64,000 nucleotides of DNA from Priestia megaterium. Lineage in GTDB: Bacteria > Bacillota > Bacilli > Bacillales > Bacillaceae_H. Below are positions 9,452-17,841 of the stretch, piece after piece. The stretch covers positions 1-64,000 of the forward strand of contig VTEF01000003.1 of assembly GCA_008180335.1 (NCBI GenBank), in the 5' to 3' direction. Position numbers and translations under genes: made by a program. The notes under the pieces were generated by a model, which saw nothing but the letters and a program-made list of their open reading frames with translations, ran no database searches and was not told the origin of the DNA. Position 1 is the first letter of the stretch. Each line of letters starts with the position of its first letter.

Positions 9452-9883
9452 AAGAAATAACAAAAGAAGCAAAGTGTCAACAGCGAGGTTGCAATAGCAG
9501 CGGTGCTGTTTTGTTTTCTTCAAAAATCAATTTTTCAGTGTACATATCCGTACAACCCACTAGAAAGGAATTTGAAACGGAACTTGAGTTGTTTTACAAT
9601 AAACTAGTACATAAAGTAATACTTCAAGCAACAGATTTGTTCATCCGCTACTGATTAGCAGTTGAACAAATCTGACCTTACGAAGGAATTAATAATTATG
9701 GAATATTCAACTTCAGAAGCAATACAATCAATGAAAGAAGGAAGTTAAACCAGAAAACATACAGGTATCATTCTTTTTTGAGTTTACAGGGATATAGATG
9801 GAGATGAAATAGCAATAGAATATCTATATAAAAAATAAAGTATTATCAATAGATAAATAGATTATTAAGAGGAGGAACTATAA
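9452..9883 (+). other. gap with inverted repeat
   Basis: CAGATTTGTTCA (9632-9643) and TGAACAAATCTG (9663-9674) form a perfect 12-bp inverted repeat, without a U-run. An RBS-like AAGGAATT precedes a 16-codon frame at 9699. Another short frame ends DIDGDEIAIEYLYKK near 9836. These look like remnants of lost small genes. The ribosome binding site of the next gene closes the gap. Confidence 0.4.
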
Positions 9884-10318
9884 ATGGCTCCGTTTATTGT
9901 ACTAGTCTTATCATTTTTGCTTTTTCGTATATCCGGCAGTTTTGGAATTCCTTATTTTGACGGATGGGAAACTTCTTTACGAGGCGCTGTTGCTTTGATG
10001 TTCTTATTTACAGCGTCAGCTCATTGGGGAAAGAGACGTCGTGATCTTGTTAAAATGGTACCTTCAAATGTGCCGAATCCAGAATTTATGGTGACCATTA
10101 CTGGAATACTTGAGATCATTGGTGCAATCGGCTTACTGATTCCGTTTACGTCAAATATCGCTTCAATCGGTTTGGCACTGCTGCTCATTATTATGTTTCC
10201 GGCAAATATTAATGCTGCAAGAAAAGGTATCACAATTGCAGGAAAACCTGCGACTCCTTTATTTCTTCGAACAATCTTACAAATTATATTTTTGACAGCC
10301 GTTATTTTGGCTGGGTAA
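9884..10318 (+). CDS. DoxX-like membrane protein (first of two)
   Basis: The 144-residue protein has four predicted membrane spans and starts at an ATG behind AGAGGAGG. The DoxX pattern is visible: a first helix, LRGAVALMFLFTASAHWGK, then MVTITGILEIIGAIGLLIPF and the ANINAARKGI segment between helices 3 and 4. DoxX-type proteins are small quinone-linked or redox-associated membrane proteins of mostly unknown function. A second, more divergent DoxX gene follows 200 bases downstream, after a terminator. Confidence 0.8.
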   Translation: MAPFIVLVLSFLLFRISGSFGIPYFDGWETSLRGAVALMFLFTASAHWGKRRRDLVKMVPSNVPNPEFMVTITGILEIIGAIGLLIPFTSNIASIGLALLLIIMFPANINAARKGITIAGKPATPLFLRTILQIIFLTAVILAG

Positions 10319-10373
10319 AGCTTTGATTATAAGAATGGCGTTGTAGATCTGCTGGTTTTACTAGAATGTTTGT

Positions 10374-10412
10374 CAGGGTCTGGGTTCCTAAAAGGTGACC
10401 AGACCCTGTTTT
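10374..10412 (+). terminator. intrinsic terminator
   Basis: CAGGGTCTGG (10374-10383) pairs perfectly with CCAGACCCTG (10399-10408) and is followed by TTTT. It ends the first DoxX transcript. Confidence 0.8.
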
Positions 10413-10520
10413 ATTGATAAAGAACCTGATGTTAAAAAGATGTTTTCAACATAGCTGCAACTTATGCAGCGTATATATTTATAGAAATCAAAATAAAGAG
10501 AATTAAAGGAGGTGCTTATG

Positions 10521-10901
10521 ATGAAGCAGACTATTAGAATTATTCAGGGGTTGCTCATTATTGTTTTTTTAGTATTTGGAATGACAAAGTTAACAGGTAA
10601 TACAATGATCGTGCATGAATTTACGCAAGTATACGGATATTCAGAAGCATTTATGTATATTATTGGTATTCTTGAAGTGTTAGGTGCTCTCGGACTAGTA
10701 GTTGGTTATTGGAAGCCAAGCCTTGCAACATTTGCTTCCGGAGGATTCGTGTTCATTTTGATAGGTGCGATATTCACTCTTTGGCGAGCAGGGCAAGAAA
10801 TAAGTGCGATCATGCCGCTGGCAGTTCTCATTTTGACTCTTATCGTATTTATTGGCAATCGATCACTTTTAGAACAAAAAGAAATAGGTAAAGAAGAGTA
10901 G
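10521..10901 (+). CDS. DoxX family protein (second)
   Basis: The product is about 126 residues with four membrane spans. Three in-frame starts (GTG 10512, ATG 10518, ATG 10521) crowd the AAGGAGG at 10506-10512. The GTG overlaps the binding site and the ATG at 10521 has the best spacing. Family marks are IRIIQGLLIIVFLVFGMTKL (the FxxxGxxKL first helix) and MYIIGILEVLGALGLVVGYW. The protein probably sits in the cytoplasmic membrane with a redox-related role inferred from the family. It has its own terminator. Confidence 0.78.
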   Translation: MKQTIRIIQGLLIIVFLVFGMTKLTGNTMIVHEFTQVYGYSEAFMYIIGILEVLGALGLVVGYWKPSLATFASGGFVFILIGAIFTLWRAGQEISAIMPLAVLILTLIVFIGNRSLLEQKEIGKEE

Positions 10902-10944
10902 CAAATGACCTTTAGGTAACACTTACCTATATTCATACAAATAA

Positions 10945-10976
10945 GGTTGGGTATCAAATAGGTACCCAACCTTTTT
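10945..10976 (+). terminator. intrinsic terminator
   Basis: GGTTGGGTA (10945-10953) pairs with TACCCAACC (10963-10971), followed by five T residues. Confidence 0.85.
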
Positions 10977-11083
10977 AATTGCTGATAAGTGAAAAGAGAT
11001 ACGATGTTAAATGAAGTTGTAAATTGTATTGCAGTGAAGATTCATCAAAGCAAATAGAAAAAGTTTTATATCTTGATTTGACT

Positions 11084-11274
11084 ATGTTTTTCATAAATTT
11101 CTATTTAAAGTCATTGGGAACATATTTAGAATGTAAAATAGAATCACATGGATTCATACAAAAGAGTGGTTAGATGAAAATATACCAACAAGTAAAAAAT
11201 CTAAGGTTATAAAAGCAATGCAAAATCAAGGGGGCTTTTGTGATTATGAGGTCCTTATGAACGTCATTGATTGA
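11084..11274 (+). pseudogene. DUF2695-like gene relic, frameshifted
   Basis: Two overlapping frames give pieces of one small protein. MFFINFYLKSLGTYLECKIE starts at 11084, and the shifted frame WLDENIPTSKKSKVI...GGFCDYEVLMNVID ends at 11274. The tail matches my recollection of the DUF2695 ending (G.CDCEVL.NV). The switch near 11140-11155 is needed to keep the protein sequence, so the gene appears frameshifted. No strong ribosome binding site was seen. The family assignment is tentative. Confidence 0.45.
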
Positions 11275-11389
11275 ATTTGAAATTACTTCTAAGTTCAGAT
11301 TTTAGTAACTGGATAAGCAGCGTGAAACTTGTTATTTTTTTCATTTCACTTGTTCTCCGCCTAATAGATAGCTGGCAGTAATCAGAAGT

Positions 11390-11560
11390 TTATCTTCTGA
11401 ATGATTCATTATCCACCTCATACAGTTTTAAAGCTCCTTTTCCATCTGTATTAAGTGTTTTACTGATAATCGTAGGATTAGAGTGGGACCCTTCGTATAC
11501 ATTGCGTTGAGTAAGAGAATTAATAAAATTATTAGATAATCGACAGAAATAATGAGTTCA
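11390..11560 (-). pseudogene. gene tail of unknown family
   Basis: A minus-strand frame without a start reads CRLSNNFINSLTQRNVYEGS... and ends LYEVDNESFRR at 11390. Composition is clearly protein-like, including TDGKGALKLYEV. No upstream start or binding site exists, so this is the 3' end of a lost gene. I do not recognise the family. Confidence 0.35.
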
Positions 11561-11561
11561 A

Positions 11562-11586
11562 AAAAGATCGTCGCTTTGACGATCCT
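11562..11586. terminator. bidirectional terminator
   Basis: GATCGTC (11566-11572) pairs with GACGATC (11578-11584), with T-runs on both strands, directly after the yfmQ stop. Confidence 0.75.
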
Positions 11587-12036
11587 TTAAACTATATCTC
11601 CTGTTACTAACATAGAACGTTTTTGCAGGCTGTCTGAAAGCAGGCGATATGCGATTATTTTCTTTTTGTATTGCTTGACTACATCCACGTGATCACCGTA
11701 ACTGTACACAAATAACCTCACATCATGTTTGCCCCGCTTAGTATCAATAACCAATGGAGTCCCGCTGTACTCTGGATGCAAATAATAGTGCTCGTTTCCT
11801 GGATGTATATAATATTGTTTTAAAAATGTTGCTTCGTTAAAATAATTAATAACTTGAATTTTGTCATTACCTTCTATGTGTTTTCCATCGATGGTTATAG
11901 TGGCAGTCGCGTCACTAAGTTTTGAATGCAATTCAAATTTGCTGACAAACCATTCTACAACAGGGGTTGGAAGACATGTCAATGATAGTTTAACAACCGC
12001 CAGCAGAATGATCGAAATCACAACAATCCATGTCAT
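11587..12036 (-). CDS. yfmQ: YfmQ family protein
   Basis: The 149-residue protein begins MTWIVVISIILLAVVKLSLT, a single N-terminal membrane anchor, and continues LPTPVVEWFVSKFELHSKLSDATATITIDGKHI. This closely resembles the start of Bacillus subtilis YfmQ as I remember it. The rest is a soluble domain, including FLKQYYIHPGNEHYYLHPEY, probably facing outside. The function of YfmQ is unknown. The gene is monocistronic with a hairpin right after its stop. Confidence 0.75.
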   Translation of the reverse strand: MTWIVVISIILLAVVKLSLTCLPTPVVEWFVSKFELHSKLSDATATITIDGKHIEGNDKIQVINYFNEATFLKQYYIHPGNEHYYLHPEYSGTPLVIDTKRGKHDVRLFVYSYGDHVDVVKQYKKKIIAYRLLSDSLQKRSMLVTGDIV

Positions 12037-12229
12037 ATTTTATCCTCTCCGTTACGCTCTAAATTAATACTATTGCATAATCCATACTATCACAGGACGG
12101 ACAGTTGATTTTTGTCCATTTTTTGTACATTATGTGAAACTTAATCATTTTGAAATCTCTTTTACCGTTTTACTGCTGATAAATCTGGTGTTATGATAAC
12201 TATATCTTTTATAAAAGGGGAGGCATGTA

Positions 12230-12411
12230 ATGACTATTTTTAATGAACTATTAAATCTAAAGAGTCCTTATTTCCATATTTCTTTAAGAAATGTATCTCC
12301 TTTATATAACTTAAAAAATCAGTACATAGAGATAAATATACTTTGAATTTAGAAATTAAAGTTATTAGCGGACAGAAGTATAACAATGTAAATGCATTTT
12401 TCGATGAATGA
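12230..12411 (+). pseudogene. small gene with a frameshift, possibly barstar-like
   Basis: An ATG behind AAAAGGGGGAGG opens MTIFNELLNLKSPYFHISLR and stops at codon 39. A shifted frame carries on seamlessly as DKYTLNLEIKVISGQKYNNV...FFDE and ends at 12411. The second piece resembles the opening of barstar-like ribonuclease inhibitors (a G.k..nv..ffde block), but the rest of such a domain is missing. A broken immunity-type gene is possible. This assignment is weak. Confidence 0.4.
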
Positions 12412-12423
12412 GGTGGTTCAGTA

Positions 12424-12912
12424 GTGAGAAGTAAAAAGCTGTATATTGAGTTCCTTGAAGTGGCTAAAAGCTTAAATAAAAATTTAAATGTGGTTCCTGT
12501 TCTATATGGATCTTTAGGATTAGAAATCTTAACAGGCAGAGATTTTGTTCCTCAAGATGTTGATATATTAGTTCCTCTAGAATTTATTAAAGAGAAATGG
12601 GGAGTATTAAAGGATATGATGGAGAACTTAGGATATACTTTTGTAGATCTTCATGAACATGAATTTAGAAAAGAAAATATAAAAGTCGCGTTTTCTTATA
12701 TTGAAGATTTACAGATTTTTGCTCAAGTAAATTACGCTGATTTAAAGAGAGTAGAGTATGAAGGTGCTGCTTACCAGTTATTACATTTAGAAGATTATGT
12801 AAAGGTTTATACTCAGTCTCTTAAAGATAGTTATAGAAGAAATAAAAATAATAGCAAGGATCAAAAGAAACTAGAGATAATATATAATTTATTAAAATCT
12901 GTACAAAAATAA
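12424..12912 (+). CDS. nucleotidyltransferase-fold protein (MNT/AbiEii-like)
   Basis: The 162-residue protein uses a GTG start 12 bases after the broken upstream gene, with GAGGTGG as its binding site. Residues 29-47 hold the nucleotidyltransferase signature GS-x(14)-DxD (GS at 29-30, DVDIL at 45-49). EYEGAAYQLLHLEDYVKVYT further on matches the usual tail of minimal nucleotidyltransferases. Related proteins include the toxin halves of AbiE and MNT-HEPN systems. No HEPN or antitoxin partner remains, although the frameshifted gene just upstream could have been one. Catalysis is predicted, with substrate unknown. Confidence 0.65.
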   Translation: MRSKKLYIEFLEVAKSLNKNLNVVPVLYGSLGLEILTGRDFVPQDVDILVPLEFIKEKWGVLKDMMENLGYTFVDLHEHEFRKENIKVAFSYIEDLQIFAQVNYADLKRVEYEGAAYQLLHLEDYVKVYTQSLKDSYRRNKNNSKDQKKLEIIYNLLKSVQK

Positions 12913-13229
12913 ACTTATTTGTATCGCTTCTATTATATTAAATAATGATGACTATAGGTACAAATTAAAATTGGTTGCTGGATAAATAATACAATTTGGT
13001 TTGATGAAATACCTAATACATTCATTCTTTATCTAGAATTGAATCAGTCGAATGTACAAAATTTTATGAAAAAAAGATAAGCTAGCTAAAGCGTTAAGAA
13101 TTACATTATTGTAATTGTATCAAATTAACAAGCGGTTGCGGTTTGCCGAAAAAGTAAGTTTCAAACTTTTAGATATTTTGTTACCTCACATCTGTAAAGT
13201 TATTTAATTTTAAAACCTCAAACAAGCAT
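12913..13229 (+). other. gap with an orphan frame
   Basis: One plus-strand frame from about 12982 reads INNTIWFDEIPNTFILYLEL and ends ...FMKKR at 13080. It has no start and follows the nucleotidyltransferase gene, so it may be the tail of another lost small gene. Nothing else is recognised here. Confidence 0.3.
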
Positions 13230-13258
13230 AACCCCGTTCTAAATTTAGGACGGGGTTA
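13228..13258. terminator. intrinsic terminator
   Basis: AACCCCGTTCTAAA pairs with TTTAGGACGGGGTT (13230-13257) with one G-T wobble. The T-run on the minus strand serves the O-methyltransferase gene. Confidence 0.8.
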
Positions 13259-13290
13259 AAATATAGTTGCTTAGTTTAGGAGAGATTCTT

Positions 13291-13962
13291 TTAATTTTTT
13301 ACAATTCCTAGAACAAATCCATCGTATCCTTTGCTGCCTACAGTTTGAATAGCTGTCGAATCAATGCGTGATTCTTCAGATAATAAATCGATAAATTGAC
13401 GAACACCCTGTACATGTAAGTCTTCACTATCAGAATCAATGACATGTCCATTACGAACCACATTATCGCCAATGATAACTGTTCCTGGTCTGGAAAGTTC
13501 TAATGCCCATTTCAAATATTGGGGGTAGTTTGCTTTATCAGCATCAATAAAGATAAAATCAAAGTTAGCAAATCCTTTTTCTTTAAGAGTCGGCAATGTT
13601 TCGAGTGCTGGTCCTACAATTACTTCAATTTTATTTTCTAATCCTGCCTTTCTTACATTTTCTTCAGCTACTTTTGCATGCTTGCTATCGAATTCAAGTG
13701 TAATAAGGTGCCCATCATCTGGTAATGCGCGTCCAAGCCAAACACTACTATAACCGCCAAGAGTCCCCATTTCTAAAATGTTTTTTGCTCCTTTAAGCTT
13801 TGCAAGTAAATAAAGTAACTTACCTTGATTTGGAGCGACATCAATAGCAGGTAAATCTGCTTTTGAATTTGCTTTCAGTATTGAATCCATAACAGGATCA
13901 GATGTGTGAAGTTTAGTGTTAAAATAAAGATCTACATCATTCCATTTTTCGGATATAGTCAT
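13291..13962 (-). CDS. class I SAM-dependent O-methyltransferase
   Basis: The 223-residue protein matches the caffeoyl-CoA/catechol O-methyltransferase-like family (methyltransferase_3). SAM motif I is NILEMGTLGGYSS near residue 59. HLITLEFDSKHAKVAEENV follows with the acidic ribose-binding position, and FIFIDADKANYPQYL carries the metal-binding Asp residues. These soluble enzymes methylate hydroxyl groups of small aromatic compounds using Mg2+. The substrate cannot be told. The gene is monocistronic, starts at an ATG with AAGGAG upstream, and ends at a strong terminator. Confidence 0.9.
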   Translation of the reverse strand: MTISEKWNDVDLYFNTKLHTSDPVMDSILKANSKADLPAIDVAPNQGKLLYLLAKLKGAKNILEMGTLGGYSSVWLGRALPDDGHLITLEFDSKHAKVAEENVRKAGLENKIEVIVGPALETLPTLKEKGFANFDFIFIDADKANYPQYLKWALELSRPGTVIIGDNVVRNGHVIDSDSEDLHVQGVRQFIDLLSEESRIDSTAIQTVGSKGYDGFVLGIVKN

Positions 13963-14171
13963 ATATTTTCTCCTTAAAAATTAAGATTGTTTTCATTTAC
14001 ATAAATAATACCACTAAATTACCTTTTTTTGTATGAATTTACATTTCATTGTTCAACTAAATGACCCGATTGTGAAATAGTATGACAGGCATTTTACACA
14101 ACTTTATTGTTATTTAACAATATCTTTATTATGTTAACTGTAGTTATGTAGCATATACAGCTTAAAAATGG

Positions 14172-14204
14172 GAAAAAGCTATCGAATTCTAGATAGCTTT
14201 TTTA
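14172..14204 (-). terminator. terminator overlapping a stop codon
   Basis: On the minus strand AAAAAGCTATCTAGAATTCG and GATAGCTTTTT form a hairpin followed by T residues. The upstream arm contains the last codons and the TAG of the EamA gene. Confidence 0.75.
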
Positions 14205-15082
14205 TTACTTCTTCTTTGTGGTAATAAAAATAAAAAAAGTCCTGTTAAGACGATTAATATACCAATGCTTTGTTGTAAAGAAATAATCTCATTTAAGACG
14301 AAATAAGCGAGGATACAGGTTCCAATTGTTTCTCCTAATATACTCATTGAAATAACAGAAGTACTTAGCCATTTTAATAGCCAATTAAAAACCGTTTGAC
14401 CTAAAATTGTTGCAACAAACGCTAATCCAATAAAGCACCACCATGTTTCTGATGCATAATGAGTGAAAGATGCTTGCTGACTGAAGCTGAACATACTTAA
14501 AAATAATGAACTGCTTCCATACCCGATAATGGAATAAGAAAGAAGAGATAGATTTTTACGAACATACTGGCCGATAAAGAAGTAAGCGGTAATAACACCT
14601 GCTGCAATAAAAGCTAAAATATCGCCAAACAATGCTTGTCCGCTGATTTGAAAGTCTTGCCATCCAATGATGATGCTCCCAAAAATCGCTATAAAACAGC
14701 CAACTATCATTCTTTTAGTAAATCTTTCTTTAAATAATAAATAACCTCCAATCATTGAAAAGAGAGGCTGCAATGTGACAATGACTGTTGAGCTTGCTAC
14801 AGATGTGTAATTTAGTGATTCAAACCACAATACATAATGCAATGCTAGGAATAAACCTGACAGTAATCCAAGTATCCATTGCTTTTTTGACAACGAATAG
14901 ATTTCTTGACGATTTTTTTTACTTGCTAATAACAAGGGCAAAAGCATGAGTGTTGCAAAAAGCATTCGATAAAAGGCTGTAATAGCGGCCGGTGCATCTG
15001 CCAATTTTACAAAGATAGCTGAAGTAGATAAAGCAAAGACACCGAAAAATAAAATTAAATAAGAAATATATGGTGATTTCAA
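14189..15082 (-). CDS. EamA/DMT family transporter
   Basis: The start is TTG at 15082, eight bases after AGGGGGAA. The longer frame from 15139 has no site. The 297-residue protein has ten membrane spans in two EamA halves. The first half includes ILFFGVFALSTSAIFVKLAD and AITAFYRMLFATLMLLPLLL. The second includes ILGETIGTCILAYFVLNEII. Members export or import amino acids and other metabolites. The divergent XRE-cupin regulator 165 bases away is a plausible controller. The stop codon sits inside its terminator hairpin. Confidence 0.88.
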   Translation of the reverse strand: MKSPYISYLILFFGVFALSTSAIFVKLADAPAAITAFYRMLFATLMLLPLLLASKKNRQEIYSLSKKQWILGLLSGLFLALHYVLWFESLNYTSVASSTVIVTLQPLFSMIGGYLLFKERFTKRMIVGCFIAIFGSIIIGWQDFQISGQALFGDILAFIAAGVITAYFFIGQYVRKNLSLLSYSIIGYGSSSLFLSMFSFSQQASFTHYASETWWCFIGLAFVATILGQTVFNWLLKWLSTSVISMSILGETIGTCILAYFVLNEIISLQQSIGILIVLTGLFLFLLPQRRSNKKAI

Positions 15083-15247
15083 TTTCGTTCCCCCTGATAC
15101 TTGTTTATAATAATAAAAATTGTATATTATAATACACAAACGTAAGTATAAGGCATTTAAACTACTGAAAAAAGCATTAATTCTCCATGTTTAGTATGTA
15201 AGCACAAAAGACAACAAATAGACATTATTATAGAAGGAGCGTTTACT

Positions 15248-15808
15248 ATGAAGAATCATCGCTTAGGGCAAACAGTATTAAACTATCGTAAAAAGAATGG
15301 GATGACAATTCGGGAGTTTGCTGATTATGCAGGAATTAGCACGTCACTGATTAGTCAAATAGAAAGAGGGCAAGGAAATCCTTCGTTAAATGTATTAGAG
15401 TTAATTGCACAAGCACTAAACGTGCCGCTTTTCACCTTGTTTGTGAATGAAATTGATACCGATTCTCTCATTTCCAGAAAGCAAGATCGGAAGAAAGTGT
15501 ATCGTGAAAATAGTGACCATATTGTCTATGATGTATTAACACCAGACTTCATGAAGGCACATATTGAAATCTTAATGATGGATTTGAATGCACATACTGC
15601 TACTACAGCTAGTCATTACTCTCATGATAATAAAGAAGAGATTGCTATCGTTATGAAAGGTCAAGCATATGTGGAGCTAGAAGGAACTGAATATTTTTTA
15701 GATGAAGGAGACGTTGTACGTATTCCACCAAATATTAAACATCGATTTTTGAATAAAAGCGATAAACCGAATCATATTTTATTTGTGCTAACTCAATCAC
15801 TTGGATGA
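15248..15808 (+). CDS. XRE-family regulator with cupin domain
   Basis: The 186-residue protein starts at an ATG behind AGAAGGAG. Residues 9-62 form an HTH_3 domain (MTIREFADYAGISTSLISQI...GNPSLNVLELIAQAL). Residues about 115-180 form a cupin barrel: HYSHDNKEEIAIVMKGQAYV and DEGDVVRIPPNIKHRF with metal-binding histidines. This class senses a small molecule through the cupin and often controls an adjacent amino acid or sugar gene. It is divergent from the EamA transporter, which is the likely target. Confidence 0.9.
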   Translation: MKNHRLGQTVLNYRKKNGMTIREFADYAGISTSLISQIERGQGNPSLNVLELIAQALNVPLFTLFVNEIDTDSLISRKQDRKKVYRENSDHIVYDVLTPDFMKAHIEILMMDLNAHTATTASHYSHDNKEEIAIVMKGQAYVELEGTEYFLDEGDVVRIPPNIKHRFLNKSDKPNHILFVLTQSLG

Positions 15809-15941
15809 ACGATCAAAACATTTTGTTCAACATGGGGTAGAACCAGCACTGGCGACTGAGGGGCAACTTAACCATAAAATGGAAAATAAGCGTTTTTGGC
15901 ATTTGAAATATGCTGTTCATGGCAGTATGTTTTTTGAATAG
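15801..15941 (+). pseudogene. gene tail of unknown family
   Basis: A frame overlapping the end of the XRE-cupin gene reads LDERSKHFVQHGVEPALATE...HLKYAVHGSMFFE and stops at 15941, just before a terminator. It has no start of its own. It appears to be the 3' end of a gene whose front was deleted, with the junction falling at the end of the regulator gene. Confidence 0.4.
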
Positions 15942-15944
15942 AAA

Positions 15945-15998
15945 AAAGCCGAAAATATGCAAGAAATGAATAAAAACTTGCATATTTTCAGCCTTTGC
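15945..15998 (+). terminator. intrinsic terminator
   Basis: GCCGAAAATATGCAAG (15948-15963) pairs with CTTGCATATTTTCAGC (15977-15992) with one mismatch, on a 13-base loop, followed by TTT. Confidence 0.75.
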
Positions 15999-16145
15999 TT
16001 ATTTTGGATATTCACTAAAAGCGCCCTTTTCTGGAATAACCTATTCAATTTTCTTAATTAGCAGTGCTAAATCAAACCAATAACTTTCATGCAGTTCTGG
16101 ATTATACACCTCACATGACTGCGCCCTTCCTAGTGAATAACCTAT

Positions 16146-16187
16146 ATGTAAAATAAACTTGACAAAAGGTCTAGTTTATTTTACATT
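16146..16187 (+). promoter_or_regulatory. promoter embedded in a perfect 14-bp palindrome
   Basis: ATGTAAAATAAACT (16146-16159) and AGTTTATTTTACAT (16173-16186) are exact inverted repeats. TTGACA (16159-16164) and TACATT (16182-16187) give a 17-base spacer, so the dyad covers the whole promoter. It precedes a membrane-protein/XRE pair and is most simply the operator of that XRE regulator. Confidence 0.7.
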
Positions 16188-16239
16188 ATGTATAGGATAG
16201 TTTACATTTTGTGAATTATACATTAATTAGGAGGTCAAT

Positions 16240-16686
16240 ATGTCCTATCAAGAAAAAAGAATTTTTGTTTCCATCATCAGCAGTATACTCATCTTCACCC
16301 TCTACACTTTATACGCGATAAAAAATGCCGAGGAAGGCAGCATCACTTCGGTCAGCGACTTCAGTTTTTGGGGTTCCTTCATTCTGGTGCTGCTCCCGGT
16401 GTCGATTGTAGCTAAGGTTATCATTCATATCATGTTTGTCATCTTCAATAAGATCGCCACGAATGAAGATGAGCCTTCTTTTGAAGATGAGTTTGATAAG
16501 ATCATCGAGTTGAAGGCAGACCGGATTTCGCTTTATGTGTTTTTCCTCGGGTTTATATTATCCATGGTTCCGCTCGTTACGGATCTTCCAACTTACTTAA
16601 CGTTTCTTGTGTTGATCTTCTTCGGTTTTTTATCCGATCTACTGGGACGTATCGCTCAATTATACTTTTATAGAAAAGGAGTTTAA
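16240..16686 (+). CDS. small integral membrane protein paired with an XRE regulator
   Basis: The 148-residue protein has four predicted membrane spans in two pairs. The first pair is residues 9-27 and about 43-69. An acidic cytoplasmic stretch (ATNEDEPSFEDEFDKIIELK) follows, then two more helices. An ATG follows AGGAGG. Its stop is one base before the next gene, so the two are translationally coupled. Such pairs are common in Firmicutes and resemble DUF2178-type membrane proteins next to 70-residue XRE proteins. The function is unknown. Confidence 0.7.
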   Translation: MSYQEKRIFVSIISSILIFTLYTLYAIKNAEEGSITSVSDFSFWGSFILVLLPVSIVAKVIIHIMFVIFNKIATNEDEPSFEDEFDKIIELKADRISLYVFFLGFILSMVPLVTDLPTYLTFLVLIFFGFLSDLLGRIAQLYFYRKGV

Positions 16687-16687
16687 C

Positions 16688-16906
16688 ATGGGAAAGGATG
16701 CGATCAGAAATCATATACGGAATCTCCGCTTTCATCATAACGAGATGACCCAGCAGCAATTAGCGGATAAGGCTGGGGTCACCAGACAAACAATTGTTGC
16801 TATCGAGAAGGGGAATTATTCACCTTCATTGGAGTTGGCTTTTCGCATCGCGCGTGTTTTCGGAAAGTCCATCGAAGAGGTCTTTCAATATGATGATAAG
16901 CAATAA
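16688..16906 (+). CDS. small XRE-family regulator
   Basis: At 72 residues it is essentially one HTH_3 domain: MTQQQLADKAGVTRQTIVAI then GNYSPSLELAFRIARVFGKS...EEVFQYDDK. This is the YgzD/YozG type of minimal repressor. The binding site AAAGGAG lies inside the end of the preceding gene. It most likely autoregulates the pair through the palindrome at 16146-16186. G+C content in this two-gene unit is slightly above that of the neighbours. Confidence 0.88.
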   Translation: MGKDAIRNHIRNLRFHHNEMTQQQLADKAGVTRQTIVAIEKGNYSPSLELAFRIARVFGKSIEEVFQYDDKQ

Positions 16907-16926
16907 AACATGGATAAAACTAGGGA

Positions 16927-17055
16927 ATGAAGTTTGCAACGGCCGAATTGATTGCTTGGCAATACCCACTGGACCAAGCGGCTGAAGCACATCGATATGC
17001 AGATATCGGTGGTAAAAGAGGAAATGTCATCATCGCTACTTCTTTGACCTCTTAA
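16927..17055 (+). pseudogene. zinc-type alcohol dehydrogenase, C-terminal relic
   Basis: A 42-codon frame reads MKFATAELIAWQYPLDQAAE and then AHRYADIGGKRGNVIIATS. This matches the C-terminal end of MDR-family quinone oxidoreductases and alcohol dehydrogenases (YPLdqaaEAHrY...GNVVI). The remaining 280 residues or so are absent, so only the tail survives. There is no usable ribosome binding site. Confidence 0.6.
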
Positions 17056-17109
17056 TTCGCACGTCCCGCAAACATCCGCCAAGAGTAGGTATTATAAGGA
17101 GGTTAAATT

Positions 17110-17808
17110 ATGTTGAGGAAGAGTACAAACTCAGGTAGAAGGTCTGCAGTAATTACTGGAGTGTTATTAATAGCCGGGTTGGTTACAGGTATATTTAGTG
17201 TTGTTCCTGTTATAGATGGAGCAGACTACCTTGTCAAGGCTTCTACAAATGAAAATCAGGTACTAATAGGAGCATTTTTCCAGTTGTTAATGGTTGTTTC
17301 ATATGTTGGTATTCCTATTTTGATGTATCCGATTTTAAGTAAGCATAATAAAGGTTTAGCTCTTGGATCTGTTGCTTTCGGCATCATTGCGGGTATGTTC
17401 ATTATTATTGGTGTAATCATTCTTCTGTTGCTATTGACATTAAGTCACGAATTTGTAAAAGTTGGAAATCTTGATGTATCGTATTTTCAGACCCTAGGTG
17501 GATTGTTACGGGAAGGACGTGATTTGGTGAACCATGTGGCAACGACACTAGCATTTGTTTTGGCTATGTTCTTGTTTAACTGCATATTTTACCAAACAAA
17601 ATTAGTTCCACGTTGGTTGTCAGTTTGGGGTCTTATTGGATCTACATTGTCCATATTGGCAAGCTTATTATTTATGATTCGCTTCATCGGTCTGGATGCA
17701 ACCTACATGATGTTGAACATTCCAATAGCCTTTCAACAATTGGTTTTGGCTATATGGCTAATCATTAAAGGATTCAACCCAACGGTACAGGATTCTGTAT
17801 CCAATTAA
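17110..17808 (+). CDS. DUF4386 family membrane protein
   Basis: The 232-residue protein has six predicted membrane spans and starts at an ATG behind AAGGAGG. The family opening is clear: RRSAVITGVLLIAGLVTGIF, PVIDGADYLVKAS and a conserved ISVGIPILMYPIL-like third helix. DUF4386 proteins are of unknown function, often near regulators and stress genes. The methyltransferase gene starts 33 bases after its stop, so both are probably co-transcribed. Confidence 0.8.
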   Translation: MLRKSTNSGRRSAVITGVLLIAGLVTGIFSVVPVIDGADYLVKASTNENQVLIGAFFQLLMVVSYVGIPILMYPILSKHNKGLALGSVAFGIIAGMFIIIGVIILLLLLTLSHEFVKVGNLDVSYFQTLGGLLREGRDLVNHVATTLAFVLAMFLFNCIFYQTKLVPRWLSVWGLIGSTLSILASLLFMIRFIGLDATYMMLNIPIAFQQLVLAIWLIIKGFNPTVQDSVSN

Positions 17809-17841
17809 GATGAATGCTCTGGAAAAGAAGGTATAATTGAA

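Noticed and set aside
9442-9654. 70-codon frame after the HPP gene
   Set aside because: It overlaps the HPP stop, has no ribosome binding site, and its composition is not protein-like throughout.
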